Shown piece after piece: positions 16,847 through 24,643 of a stretch of 64,000 bases of DNA. Origin of the DNA: SZAS-79 sp965279075. GTDB taxonomy: Bacteria; Pseudomonadota; Gammaproteobacteria; Burkholderiales; SG8-39. The position numbers and the translations under genes were made by a program. The stretch covers positions 248,001-312,000 of the forward strand of contig CBDIHI010000011.1 in the NCBI GenBank assembly GCA_965279075.1. Direction: 5' to 3'. The notes below the pieces were generated by a model. The model worked only from the letters and a program-made list of their open reading frames with translations, was not told the DNA's origin and searched no databases. Position 1 is the stretch's first letter, and the number at the start of each line of letters is the position of its first letter.

Positions 16847-17815
16847 ATGCGATTCGTATCCGTACTCCGTGCCGCCACCGCCGGCCTTCTGGCCCTGGCC
16901 GCAGCCACTGCGCACGCGCAGTGGCCCGCCAAGCCTGTGCGCTTCGTCGTGCCTTTCCCCGCGGGCGGGTCGACCGACGTGGTGGGGCGGCTCGTCGCCG
17001 AACACCTGCGCCAGTCCCTCGGCCAGTCGTTCGTCATCGACAACCGCGCGGGTGCCGGCGGCACGACCGGTTCGGATGCCGTGGCGAAGGCCGCCCCCGA
17101 CGGCTACACCATGCTGATCGGCACCAGCAGCACGCATGCGATCGCCGCCAGCCTCTACGGCAAGCTCCCCTACGACCAGGTGCGCGATTTCGCGCCGGTC
17201 ACGCTGCTCGGCTCGGCCACCATCCTGCTGGTGGTGCATCCATCGGTGGCCGCGAAGTCGGTGCAGGAACTGATCGCGCTGGCCAAGGCGAAGCCCGGCT
17301 CGCTCAACTTCGCCTCCAGCGGCAACGGCGGCGTCTCGCACCTGACGGGGGAGTACTTCAAGTCGCTGGCCGGCATCGAGATGCAGCACGTGCCCTACAA
17401 GGGCGACACGCCGATGATCATCGACCTGGTCGCGGGGCGCGTGTCGCTCGCCTTCGGGACGGCGGTGGCTTTCCTGCCCTACGTGCAGAAGGGCGCGCTG
17501 AACGCGCTGGCGGTCACCAACGCGAAGCCTTCGCCGGTCGCGCCCGGACTGCCTACCGTTGCCGCCACGCTGCCCGGGTTCGAGGCGCTGCAGTGGTTCG
17601 GGATCCTGATGCCGGCGGGCACGCCGCCGGACATCGTCGCGAAGCTCAATTCCGAAGTGCTCAAGGTGCTGCGCATCCCGGAGGTGAGGGAGCGCCTGCA
17701 GTCCATGGGCATCGAGGTCGTCGGCAACTCGCCCGAACAGTTCGCGGCCTTCATGCGCGCCGAGACCCTGAAGTGGGGCAGGATCGTCAAGGACTCCGGC
17801 GCGAAGGTCGACTGA
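16847..17815 (+). CDS. Bug/TctC-family binding protein
   Basis: A 322-residue periplasmic binding protein: signal peptide ending AHAQW, then VPFPAGGSTDVVGRL, IDNRAGAGG, KAAPDGYTML and HVPYKGDTP. An AAGGAG ribosome site precedes the ATG. It closes the amidohydrolase/FAD operon and probably delivers that pathway's substrate, although no TctAB permease is visible. The last 29 nt overlap the 3' end of the convergent isomerase-like gene. Confidence 0.9.
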   Translation: MRFVSVLRAATAGLLALAAATAHAQWPAKPVRFVVPFPAGGSTDVVGRLVAEHLRQSLGQSFVIDNRAGAGGTTGSDAVAKAAPDGYTMLIGTSSTHAIAASLYGKLPYDQVRDFAPVTLLGSATILLVVHPSVAAKSVQELIALAKAKPGSLNFASSGNGGVSHLTGEYFKSLAGIEMQHVPYKGDTPMIIDLVAGRVSLAFGTAVAFLPYVQKGALNALAVTNAKPSPVAPGLPTVAATLPGFEALQWFGILMPAGTPPDIVAKLNSEVLKVLRIPEVRERLQSMGIEVVGNSPEQFAAFMRAETLKWGRIVKDSGAKVD

Positions 17816-18107
17816 CCTTCCTGCCACGCTGCTTGGCGAGGTAGCCCCGGGCCGCCTTCGGGTCGATCAGCGGGTGGAGCTCGAAGGTGGCTGGGATCAT
17901 GTCGGACCACTCCGTCAGCAGCGCATGCAATGCCTCGTGGCTCTTCACGTCGAACACCACGACCGCGCCGCGCCCGGTGCGGGCATAGGCCGATTTCGCG
18001 GTCCCGGACTTCAGCAGCGGGTCCATCCACTTCCAGTACGCCTGCCGTGTCGCGGTGACGGAAGAGGGCTTCACGGGGGCGGGGCTGCTGATGACGAGGA
18101 AGAGCAT
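17787..18107 (-). CDS. Muconolactone delta-isomerase-like ferredoxin-fold protein
   Basis: A 106-residue protein starting MLFLVISSP. The middle segment VVVFDVKSHEALHALLTEW matches the character of muconolactone delta-isomerase (CatC), whose family has an FDVESHDELH-type stretch in a ferredoxin-like alpha/beta barrel. CatC isomerises muconolactone in the beta-ketoadipate pathway, but no other catechol-pathway gene is adjacent and the relation could be only at fold level. The start at 18107 is preferred over an in-frame ATG 13 codons upstream because family members begin MLF. The 3' end overlaps the convergent Bug gene by 29 nt. Confidence 0.6.
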   Translation of the reverse strand: MLFLVISSPAPVKPSSVTATRQAYWKWMDPLLKSGTAKSAYARTGRGAVVVFDVKSHEALHALLTEWSDMIPATFELHPLIDPKAARGYLAKQRGRKVSRPSRRSP

Positions 18108-18142
18108 GGCGGGGCGTATCCGGGGACTGTCAGAGGCCCGAA

Positions 18143-18218
18143 TCATGCCACCGGCGCGGGCGGCGTGGCGACGCGGTCGCCGCCGGCCTCGCGCGCGCTC
18201 ACCAGGTAGCCCTCTGCC
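18143..18218 (-). pseudogene. Fossil C-terminus of a GGDEF-protein paralogue
   Basis: Read on the minus strand this piece encodes AEGYLVSAREAGGDRVATPP, then a few residues and an in-frame TGA. That is the typical C-terminal helix of a GGDEF domain. Positions 18159-18218 match 18706-18765, the 3' end of the intact GGDEF gene downstream, at 58 of 60 bases, including 48 identical in a row. The match begins exactly at the stop codon of the Sel1-like gene. I read it as the leftover tail of a tandem duplicate whose body was replaced by the Sel1-like gene. Confidence 0.7.
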
Positions 18219-18577
18219 TAAAACTGGCGCCGCGTTCCCGGATTCGACAAGTGGATGGGATCAGGCGTGGCAATTTCAATGCCCTGGGCGCGCGCCTTCG
18301 AGTTCCACTTGAGCGCAGTCTCGTAGTCGCGCACTACAACCGCGTTCCCGGTGTTGTATATCTCACCGAGTTTTTTCTGCGCGTAGCCGTTCCCCGACTC
18401 GGCCGACTCCGTATACGCATCCAGGGCCGCCTGATGGTCGCCCCGGTGCTCGAAGAGTTCCCCTTGGGAATAACGATCTGCCGCAGGCGCGTTCGCACTC
18501 TGGGAGAGCGCCGCCGGGATCGAGCCGCCGAGGGCAATCGCGGTAGCCAACAGGGTGAACAGCTTTGAAATTCTCAT
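18218..18577 (-). CDS. Small secreted Sel1/TPR-like repeat protein
   Basis: A 119-residue protein with a signal peptide (MRISKLFTLLATAIALGG, cleavage near ALSQSA) and one or two Sel1/TPR-like helix pairs: FEHRGDHQAALDAYTESAES, then NGYAQKKLGEIYNTGNAVVV and YETALKWNSKARAQG. Such repeats mediate protein-protein contact, often at the envelope. The ATG at 18577 is preferred over an in-frame ATG 8 codons upstream because it begins the signal peptide directly. Its TAG sits on the edge of the fossil GGDEF tail. No function can be assigned. Confidence 0.7.
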   Translation of the reverse strand: MRISKLFTLLATAIALGGSIPAALSQSANAPAADRYSQGELFEHRGDHQAALDAYTESAESGNGYAQKKLGEIYNTGNAVVVRDYETALKWNSKARAQGIEIATPDPIHLSNPGTRRQF

Positions 18578-18689
18578 TGCGGGACCTCGCGCCAGGATCA
18601 ATCAGTTGCGTCGCCGGAGTGACGACATAGAAAAGATCTTGCGCGAACCTCGTGCGTGATTCAGTGCGTTACCGAACGGATCAGCCTGA

Positions 18690-19859
18690 TCATGTCGCTC
18701 TCGCCGGCGGCGTGGCGACGCGGTCGCCGCCGGCCTCGCGCGCGCTCACCAGGCAGCCCTCCGCCCGGGCCATCAGCGCGTCGAGGTCCGCCTCCTCGGC
18801 AGCGGCCTCGCACACGCCCGCGCTGAGGCGCAGTCCTTCTAGGCCCCCGTCGCCGGAAAGCTCCCTCACCACACGGGCGCGCAGCCGCTCGGCCGCCTCC
18901 ACGCCTTTCGCGAGCGGCAGTTCGGGTAGCAGCACGCCGATCAGGCCCCGGGGCAGGCGGGCCGCGAGGTCGTAGGAGCGGATGTCGTTCTGGACGATGC
19001 CGGCGACGCGCTTCAAGGCGGCATCGGCGGAGGACCGGCCGCGCGTCGTCGCGAGCCGGTCGAGCCCCTCGATCGCGAGGGCCATCGCGCACACGGGATA
19101 GCGGCGGCGACGCGCGCGTTGCAGCTCGTCCTGGCCCACGCGCATGAAGGCGTGCTGGCTGAAAAGCCCGGTCAACGGATCCGGTAGCATCGGGTCCTCG
19201 ATGTGCGCGAGTTCGTCGCGCGCGATGCGGGCGATGTCCATGTAGCCCAGCGTGCTGAGCAGGATGCACGCGTCGTTCATCGCGTAGAAGGCAAGCTGCA
19301 ACCCCGTGCCGGAAAAGACCCCTTGGTCTCCGCTCATGGCCGCGGAGGCCACGAAGGCGACAAAGGCAAGCACCAGCATGGCGCTGGAGCCGATGATCAG
19401 GTGGGGGCCGGTGCGGAAGCCCGAGCGCGCGATCTGCGCCGCCGACCAAACGCCCAGGGCCAGCCCGAACAGCGCGGCGCACAGGACCACCCCGGCCCGC
19501 AGCGCGAATGCGTCATCGGAGAACCCGACGAGGACCAGAAACACGGCGACGCTCGCCGGGACGGAAGCGATCAGGTAAGGGGAGGTTTTTGCGCCGCGGA
19601 CCCTTTGCAGCGCGGCGTAGCTGAACAGCGGCGTGGCCATCAGCAATGCGTTGGCAAGGGAGATCGACCACACGTCGGCGATCAGGCCGCGCTGCGAGAT
19701 GAGGACGAGGCCGAGTCCCTGCGCGAGCAGGCCCATCGTCCACGAGTCCGGCAGCGCGCGCGCACGGCCGGGACGCACGGCCTGGAATTCGATCACGGCG
19801 GCGAGGATCCAGCTCCCGTAGCCACCGACGACCAGCAGCGTGCGCGGATCGATGTCCAT
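18690..19859 (-). CDS. Membrane protein with a degenerate GGDEF domain
   Basis: A 389-residue protein. About six or seven membrane helices occupy residues 10-205. A GGDEF-fold domain follows, opening with DPLTGLFSQHAF (residues 227-238). At the active-site loop, where diguanylate cyclases have GGDEF, this protein reads PRGLI (303-307) within YDLAARLPRGLIGVLLPEL. All the acidic residues needed for c-di-GMP synthesis are gone, so it should be catalytically dead and may act as a receptor or scaffold. Its 3' end is duplicated about 550 bp downstream as a fossil. The start is an ATG at 19859; the upstream region is the eroded zone. Confidence 0.8.
   Translation of the reverse strand: MDIDPRTLLVVGGYGSWILAAVIEFQAVRPGRARALPDSWTMGLLAQGLGLVLISQRGLIADVWSISLANALLMATPLFSYAALQRVRGAKTSPYLIASVPASVAVFLVLVGFSDDAFALRAGVVLCAALFGLALGVWSAAQIARSGFRTGPHLIIGSSAMLVLAFVAFVASAAMSGDQGVFSGTGLQLAFYAMNDACILLSTLGYMDIARIARDELAHIEDPMLPDPLTGLFSQHAFMRVGQDELQRARRRRYPVCAMALAIEGLDRLATTRGRSSADAALKRVAGIVQNDIRSYDLAARLPRGLIGVLLPELPLAKGVEAAERLRARVVRELSGDGGLEGLRLSAGVCEAAAEEADLDALMARAEGCLVSAREAGGDRVATPPARAT
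18706..18765 (-). repeat. 60-bp direct repeat, intact-gene copy
   Basis: The 3' coding end of the degenerate GGDEF gene. It matches 18159-18218 at 58 of 60 positions in the same orientation. The two copies flank the Sel1-like gene and could recombine to delete it. Confidence 0.85.
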
Positions 19860-20030
19860 CAGTGGGAAGCGGGAGAGGCCTGCATGCGCATGCGGCGCAG
19901 TCTACGCATGGAACGGCGCGCCGCACCAGAGACTATTGCAGGGAGAAACGCCCTTGTTTCGCGCGCAACTTATCCCCGCGTACGAATCTCCTTTCGAGAT
20001 GCGTGTATCGGTACCGGTACACCAACTACC

Positions 20031-20268
20031 CGGGGAGACGCCGCCGATCACGAAGCCCGTCGCCTCGCGCACTAAGTCCGCGTCGGCGCGGCCCAGGGGC
20101 TCGCCGACGAGCTTCGCCGCCTTCTTCTCGCTCACGCGGTTGTCGCCGCTGGCAACGACGATCACCGCCCGGCCGGTTTCCTTTGCACAGAAGACCACCG
20201 ACTCCGCGATTTCGGCCACCGTGCAGCTGCTGGATGCGCAGCGCGGTGGGGTGGGTGGCGGGTTTCAT
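20031..20268 (-). pseudogene. ybaK/EbsC-type aminoacyl-tRNA deacylase fragment
   Basis: The minus-strand frame encodes VAEIAESVVF, VVASGDNRVSEKKAAKLVGE and ATGFVIGGVSP, the core of YbaK/ProX-type proteins that remove misacylated amino acids from tRNA. The start-like peptide MKPATHPTALRIQQ lies in a different frame immediately upstream. About 30-40 codons expected between the two parts are therefore missing, with a frame change at the join. Homology stops sharply after GGVSP near 20031, before the conserved C-terminal part. The gene is broken at both ends and should not make a working enzyme. Confidence 0.75.
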
Positions 20269-20427
20269 GGGGGGCTAGTCGCGGTCCGTGCACTGCTGCC
20301 CGGTCTGCGCGACACCGTAAGGGGTGCAGTAGCGCCGGCGGGACCAGAGTGATGTCGTTGCCGTCGTGGTCGGGAAGGCGGCCCGGATGGGCATGGGCAA
20401 ACCACTGGGGGTGTCATCAATCCCGGG

Positions 20428-20718
20428 CGTTCCCCCTGCCTGCCGGACGTGCCGATCATCGCGGAGCAGGGCTATCCGGGGTTCGAGTCGGTGGGGTGGA
20501 TCGGGCTGGCGGCGCCCGCGAAGACGCCTGGCGCCGTGGTGGAGTGGCTGAATGCCGAGATCAAGGGCATGCTGCAGGATCCGGCCGTCAAGGCGCGGAT
20601 CGACCAGTTCGCTTTCATGCCGGTGGGGGATTCACCGGCCCAGTTCACGGCTTTCGTGAAGAGCGAGATTGCGAAGTGGTCGAAGGTGGCGAAGGAGAGC
20701 GGGGCGCGGACGGATTGA
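20428..20718 (+). pseudogene. C-terminal fragment of a Bug-family binding protein
   Basis: An open frame of about 96 codons encodes LPDVPIIAEQGYPGFESVGW, then GLAAPAKTPGAVVEWLN and ends AKWSKVAKESGARTD, the last third of a Bug protein. The signal peptide, first domain and ligand-cleft motifs are absent, and upstream sequence is not homologous in any frame. It is a remnant of a tenth Bug gene, on the opposite strand to the intact Bug gene that follows. Confidence 0.8.
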
Positions 20719-20791
20719 GGGTGGATCAGTGGTAATCCTCTTCGCGCTGGTGCTGGCCATCAAAACCGGGTCAGGGCCGATTTGATTATTT

Positions 20792-20852
20792 GGCAACAAT
20801 CTCCCCGGAGACTGGCTCCTGGCGCGGACCTTGGCCGAAAAGTGGCAGTAAT
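20792..20852. repeat. Dispersed 61-bp repeat, copy A
   Basis: This block matches the reverse complement of 39635-39695 at 56 of 61 bases. It lies 5 nt beyond the Bug stop codon at 20857. The preceding 20719-20791, with its AAAACCGGGTCAGGGCC stretch, has the look of an insertion-sequence terminal region, perhaps IS21-like, but no transposase reading frame is left. See copy B. Confidence 0.75.
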
Positions 20853-20856
20853 TGAC

Positions 20857-21834
20857 TTACTCCGCCTTCGCTCCCGTCACAGCCACCACCTTCTTCCACT
20901 TTTCCACATCCGACACGATCTGGGCGGCATAGGCTTCAGGCGTATTTCCCCCGGGTTCCGCACCCAGGTCGAGCAACTGCTTGTCCATCCCGGGCGCTTT
21001 CAGGATCGCCGAGATGTTGGAATACAAGGCATCCACGACCGCCTTCGGCGTCCCCGCCGGCGCCAGCAACCCGAACCACGCCGACACCTCGTACCCGGCC
21101 AGCCCGCTCTCGGCCATGGTCGGCAGTTCGGGCGCCCCGGGAAAGCGCTTGGGCGTGGTCACGGCAATCCCGCGGATCTTGCCGGAGCGGATGTGCCCGA
21201 TGGAGGAAGGCAGGTTGTCGAACCCCATCTGTACCTGCCCGCCGATGAGGTCGACGAGCATGGGCCCGGCGCCCTTGTAGGGGATGTGCGTGATGTCGAC
21301 TTGCGCCATCGCCTTCAACAGTTCCCCGCTCATGTGCGGCGACCCGCCGGGGCTGGTGGAGCCGAAGTTGAGCGAGCCGGGCTTCGCACGCGCAAGCGCC
21401 AGCAGTTCGGCGAGGGTCTTCGCGGGCACCGACGGGTTCACCGACAGCACGTTGGGCGTGCTGCCGACGATGGTGATGGGGATGAAGTCGCGGATTGCGT
21501 CGTAGGGCAGGTTCTTGATGAGCGCGGTGTTGATGCCGTGCGAATTCACGGTGCCCATCAGCAGCGTGTACCCGTCGGCCGGGGACTTCGCCACGGCGAC
21601 CGAGCCGATCGCGCCGCCCGCGCCGGGCCGGTTCTCAACGACGAAGGGCTGCTTCAGTCGGTCCGAGAGCTTCTGCGCGATCAGCCGCGCGAGGATGTCG
21701 GTGGTGCCTGCGGGCGGGTAGGGCACGACGATCCGCACCTGCTTTTCGGGAAACTCGGCCAGCGCACCTGCGCTCGCCATGGTGAACGACGCCGCGACTG
21801 CGGCGCGAAGTATCCTTCCCGCGGTGTTCCTCAT
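20857..21834 (-). CDS. Bug/TctC-family binding protein
   Basis: A 325-residue periplasmic binding protein with signal peptide (ending SAGALAEFP), VPYPPAGTTDILARL, VENRPGAGG, KSPADGYTLL and HIPYKGAGP. The ATG at 21834 follows GAGGTTGCA and is chosen over an upstream in-frame start because the signal peptide begins there. It lies 10 nt after the DUF455 gene and ends the cyclase/AtuA operon, so it presumably imports or senses that operon's substrate. Confidence 0.9.
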   Translation of the reverse strand: MRNTAGRILRAAVAASFTMASAGALAEFPEKQVRIVVPYPPAGTTDILARLIAQKLSDRLKQPFVVENRPGAGGAIGSVAVAKSPADGYTLLMGTVNSHGINTALIKNLPYDAIRDFIPITIVGSTPNVLSVNPSVPAKTLAELLALARAKPGSLNFGSTSPGGSPHMSGELLKAMAQVDITHIPYKGAGPMLVDLIGGQVQMGFDNLPSSIGHIRSGKIRGIAVTTPKRFPGAPELPTMAESGLAGYEVSAWFGLLAPAGTPKAVVDALYSNISAILKAPGMDKQLLDLGAEPGGNTPEAYAAQIVSDVEKWKKVVAVTGAKAE

Positions 21835-21844
21835 TGCAACCTCC

Positions 21845-22627
21845 TCAAGTGACCTGTAGCGCGGCGAGTTCGTCTTCGTCGAATCCGGCGGCCCTGCGCG
21901 CTTCAAGGTTGAACGGCCCGCGCAGCAGCGGGGCCCGGTACTTCAGTGCGAGTTCGGCGTAGGTGGCGACCGGGTCGAGGCCGCGTTCCGAGCACAGGTG
22001 CCGGTACCAGCGGTTGCCCACGGCCACGTGGCCGATTTCCTCGGCGAGGATCACGTCGAGGATCCTCCCGGCCGCATGGTCCCCCCCGCTGACGAGCTTT
22101 TTCTTCACCATGGGTGAGGCGTCGAGCCCGCGCGCCTCGAGCGTGCGCGGCACCAGCGCGATGCGCGCGAGCAGGTCGTCCTGCGTGCGCTCGGCCATGT
22201 CCCACAGCGCGTTGTGCGCTTGAAACGACCCGTAGTCGTACCCCAGCGCGACGAGGTGGTCTCGCAGCATCAGGAAATGCCTGGCTTCTTCCTTCGCGAT
22301 GCGTACCCAGTCGCGGTAGAAGGCCTCGGGCATGCCGGCAAAGCGCCACACGATGTCCAGCGCCAGGTCGATGGCGTTCAGTTCGATATGCGCGATCGAG
22401 TGCACCAGGGCGGCGCGGCCTTCGGGGTTCGCCATGGAGGTCTGGCCGAGCTGGCCGTGCGGCACGAGCACGGGCAGGGTCGGCCGCCCCGGGATGCCCG
22501 GCGGCGCCTCGATGAGTGCGCCGGCATCGGCCGGCAGGCCGGAGTCGAGCGCAAGGGTGGCCCCGGCCTTGCGAACGGCGTCCGCCTCGACGAGCGGTGC
22601 GAGCACCGCGGTGCGCAGCGAATTCAC
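21845..22627 (-). CDS. DUF455-family ferritin-like protein
   Basis: A 260-residue all-helical protein of the DUF455 family. The ferritin-type iron positions look intact: HIELNAIDLALD, then IAKEEARHFLMLRDHL and VILAEEIGHVAVGNRWY give repeated E...ExxH pairs for a di-iron site. Relatives include MiaE-like hydroxylases, but most are uncharacterised. The start is a GTG at 22627 overlapping the previous stop (GTGA). Placed among AtuA-family genes, it may oxygenate a terpenoid or branched acyl intermediate (inference). Confidence 0.8.
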   Translation of the reverse strand: MNSLRTAVLAPLVEADAVRKAGATLALDSGLPADAGALIEAPPGIPGRPTLPVLVPHGQLGQTSMANPEGRAALVHSIAHIELNAIDLALDIVWRFAGMPEAFYRDWVRIAKEEARHFLMLRDHLVALGYDYGSFQAHNALWDMAERTQDDLLARIALVPRTLEARGLDASPMVKKKLVSGGDHAAGRILDVILAEEIGHVAVGNRWYRHLCSERGLDPVATYAELALKYRAPLLRGPFNLEARRAAGFDEDELAALQVT

Positions 22628-22971
22628 CGCATCCCGCGCAGCTTGGGGCCGAGCGCATCGGGTACCTCGATCGCGAAGCCGAGCACCGCAGCCGACAGCG
22701 ACTTGCCGTAGTTGTCGAGGCACAGGCTCCGCGACACTCCGCCGCCGAGCGCGCCGTGCGCGACGAAATTGAGCGCCCCGATGCCGTCGACCTCGTAGCG
22801 CAGCACTTCGCCCTTCACGGTGCCCGCGTAGAAGGCCTTGAAGCGTTCGGCCGTGAGCTGGCTCTTGAGCAGGGGATAGAACTCCGGCTCATAGGCGATC
22901 ACCATGATGTTCGAGGTGTTGCCCTTGTCGCCGGAGCGCGTGTGCGCAAGGTGCTGGAGCAGGACTTTCAT
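22624..22971 (-). CDS. AtuA-associated C-terminal domain protein
   Basis: A 115-residue protein starting MKVLLQHLAHTRSGDKGNTS. It corresponds to the small C-terminal domain that in some genomes is fused to AtuA (acyclic terpene utilisation) proteins. Here it is a separate gene 2 nt after the AtuA gene. The conserved RSGDKGN and AHGALGGGVSRSL segments are present. It likely forms a complex with the AtuA protein. Confidence 0.8.
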   Translation of the reverse strand: MKVLLQHLAHTRSGDKGNTSNIMVIAYEPEFYPLLKSQLTAERFKAFYAGTVKGEVLRYEVDGIGALNFVAHGALGGGVSRSLCLDNYGKSLSAAVLGFAIEVPDALGPKLRGMR

Positions 22972-22973
22972 GG

Positions 22974-24332
22974 TCAGCTCGTGAAATAGTGGATGGACGC
23001 GGGTACCTTCTCGCGCGGCACCAGCGAGGACCACACGCCGATGATTTCGCGAAAGCGCTCCTGGTGCGGCACGCGCTTGCCTGTGTGCGCGACGCCCGAC
23101 ACGGCCATGCCGTCGACTTCCCGGCCGACCTTGATGGCCTCCTCTTTCGTCTTCGTCCGCGCGGCAACGCGCACGGCGATTTCGTAGGGCTCCGGCCTGT
23201 TGGCGGGCGACATCTCCCCGTGGATCGCGTTGACGCCGAGAAAATCGATGCGCACCTCCTCGGCCCGCAGGTTCACGATCCTGAACCGCTCCTCGAGGAT
23301 CCTTTTCGCGAGCTGCGCGCGGCGCAGCGCGCCGGGGCCGGCGTAGAAGAACATGTCCTCCCCGATGAAGCCTTCGATGCAGCCTATCGACACCTTGAGC
23401 GTGGGCGTGCGCGGCTTGCCGGTGAGGCCGGTGACACGCACACGGTCCGGGCCGACCTGCTCGAGCCGGATGCCGGTGAAATCGACCACCACGTCCGGCG
23501 TGATGTAGTTGGCCGGGTCGTGGACTTCGTAGAGGCACTGCTCCTTCACGGTCATCAGGTTGATGGCGCCGCCGGTGCCCGCGACCTTGGACAGCACGCA
23601 ACTGCCGTCCGCGGACACTTCCGCGATCGGGAACGCGAGGTTCCACGGTTCGGGGACGTCCTTGAAACCGGGATCGGAAAAGTAGCCGCCGGTGACCTGC
23701 GCGCCGCATTCTAGGAGATGCCCAATGCCGTTGCCGGCGCCGAGGTGCGCGTGGTCCAGCGGGTCCCAGCCGAACTCGTGCATCATCGGCGCGAGGAAGA
23801 TCGAGGGGTCCGCGACGCGCCCGGTGACGACGATTTGCGCGCCGGACTTCAATGCCGCGACGATCGGCTCGGCGCCGAGGTACACCTCGGCCGATACGAG
23901 ATCGGCCTTGAGCGTGGAAGTCGGCCTGCCGTCCTCGAGGATGGTGTCGGTCAATTCGAGCACGCGCTCCGTGATCAGCGACCCGTTGACCGCGGCGACC
24001 TTCACGCCTTTCGCTCCGTTCTGGCGCAGCCAGTAGACGATCCGCTCGGCAGCGGCGTCGGGGTTGATCCAGCCCTGGTTGGTGATGATCCTCGTGCCGC
24101 GCCGCAGGCATCCGGGCAGCACGCCGCCGATGCGGGCGTCCAGGTAGGTGTCGTACCCGGGAAATGAAGGGTCGCGCCGCGCGCGCACCTGCGCCGCGGA
24201 GATCGTCGCCTCCGCCATGGTCTCGAAGCACAGGTAGTCGAGGTCACCCTTCTCGGCGTTCAGGATCGCGGGCTCGACGCGGTCGCCCCACCAGGCGGCG
24301 CCGGAGCCGATGCGGATGGTTTTGCCGGCCAT
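22974..24332 (-). CDS. AtuA-family protein (DUF1446, acyclic terpene utilisation type)
   Basis: A 452-residue DUF1446/AtuA protein. It begins IRIGSGAAWWGDRVEPA and contains the family segments GRVADPSIFLAPMMHEFGW and VSIGCIEGFIGEDMFFYAGP. AtuA is needed for citronellol/geranyl-CoA catabolism in Pseudomonas, but its reaction is unknown and many relatives sit outside terpene clusters. The acyl-CoA carboxylase subunits of the Atu pathway are not in this window, so the substrate may differ. The ATG at 24332 is 2 nt from the preceding gene. Confidence 0.8.
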   Translation of the reverse strand: MAGKTIRIGSGAAWWGDRVEPAILNAEKGDLDYLCFETMAEATISAAQVRARRDPSFPGYDTYLDARIGGVLPGCLRRGTRIITNQGWINPDAAAERIVYWLRQNGAKGVKVAAVNGSLITERVLELTDTILEDGRPTSTLKADLVSAEVYLGAEPIVAALKSGAQIVVTGRVADPSIFLAPMMHEFGWDPLDHAHLGAGNGIGHLLECGAQVTGGYFSDPGFKDVPEPWNLAFPIAEVSADGSCVLSKVAGTGGAINLMTVKEQCLYEVHDPANYITPDVVVDFTGIRLEQVGPDRVRVTGLTGKPRTPTLKVSIGCIEGFIGEDMFFYAGPGALRRAQLAKRILEERFRIVNLRAEEVRIDFLGVNAIHGEMSPANRPEPYEIAVRVAARTKTKEEAIKVGREVDGMAVSGVAHTGKRVPHQERFREIIGVWSSLVPREKVPASIHYFTS

Positions 24333-24334
24333 CG

Positions 24335-24643
24335 TCAGATGCTCTTCGCGGGCTTGCGCTTCAGCGATTCCGGCAGCGCCAGCGTCTGCGGGTCCCAGCC
24401 CTCGATCGCGAGGATGTCCTTCAGGCACTCCTCCATGACGGCATGCGACTTCTCCGTCGCCTGCGCTATCGAGGTGTGCACCCGCTTGTCGTTCGTGGTG
24501 TTGTTGGCGCAATTCATCTGGTACTCGTACAACTCGCGCAGTTCGAAGATGGCCCGGCACACCTGCGCCGGGCAGGCGCACTGGTATATCAGCGACTGGT
24601 CGATGATCCGGCTGACCTGCGCCGCGGTGAACTGTTCCTTCAT
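24335..24643 (-). CDS. Small Cys/His-rich conserved hypothetical protein
   Basis: A 102-residue soluble helical protein with cysteines at 22, 24, 29, 45 and 73 and histidines at 56 and 67. The CACPAQVC cluster near the N-terminus suggests metal or Fe-S binding. I do not recognise a named family. The ATG overlaps the stop of the cyclase gene by 4 bp, and AtuA starts 2 nt after it ends, so it is an integral member of the operon. It could be a redox or regulatory partner of the AtuA or DUF455 protein. Confidence 0.7.
   Translation of the reverse strand: MKEQFTAAQVSRIIDQSLIYQCACPAQVCRAIFELRELYEYQMNCANNTTNDKRVHTSIAQATEKSHAVMEECLKDILAIEGWDPQTLALPESLKRKPAKSI

Larger units (their letters stand above)
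19860..20856. other. Eroded region with no intact gene
   Basis: About 1 kb between the GGDEF gene and the Bug gene holds no complete gene. It contains a doubly broken ybaK fragment (20031-20268), a Bug C-terminal fragment (20428-20718), an intergenic strip (20719-20791) and one copy of a dispersed 61-bp repeat (20792-20852). The strips 19860-20030 and 20269-20427 show nothing recognisable. Mixed orientations and abrupt ends of homology suggest repeated deletion or element loss. Confidence 0.7.

Noticed and set aside
17787..18107. Assigning catC to the isomerase-like gene
   Set aside because: Only a short segment resembles CatC and no catA or catB is nearby.
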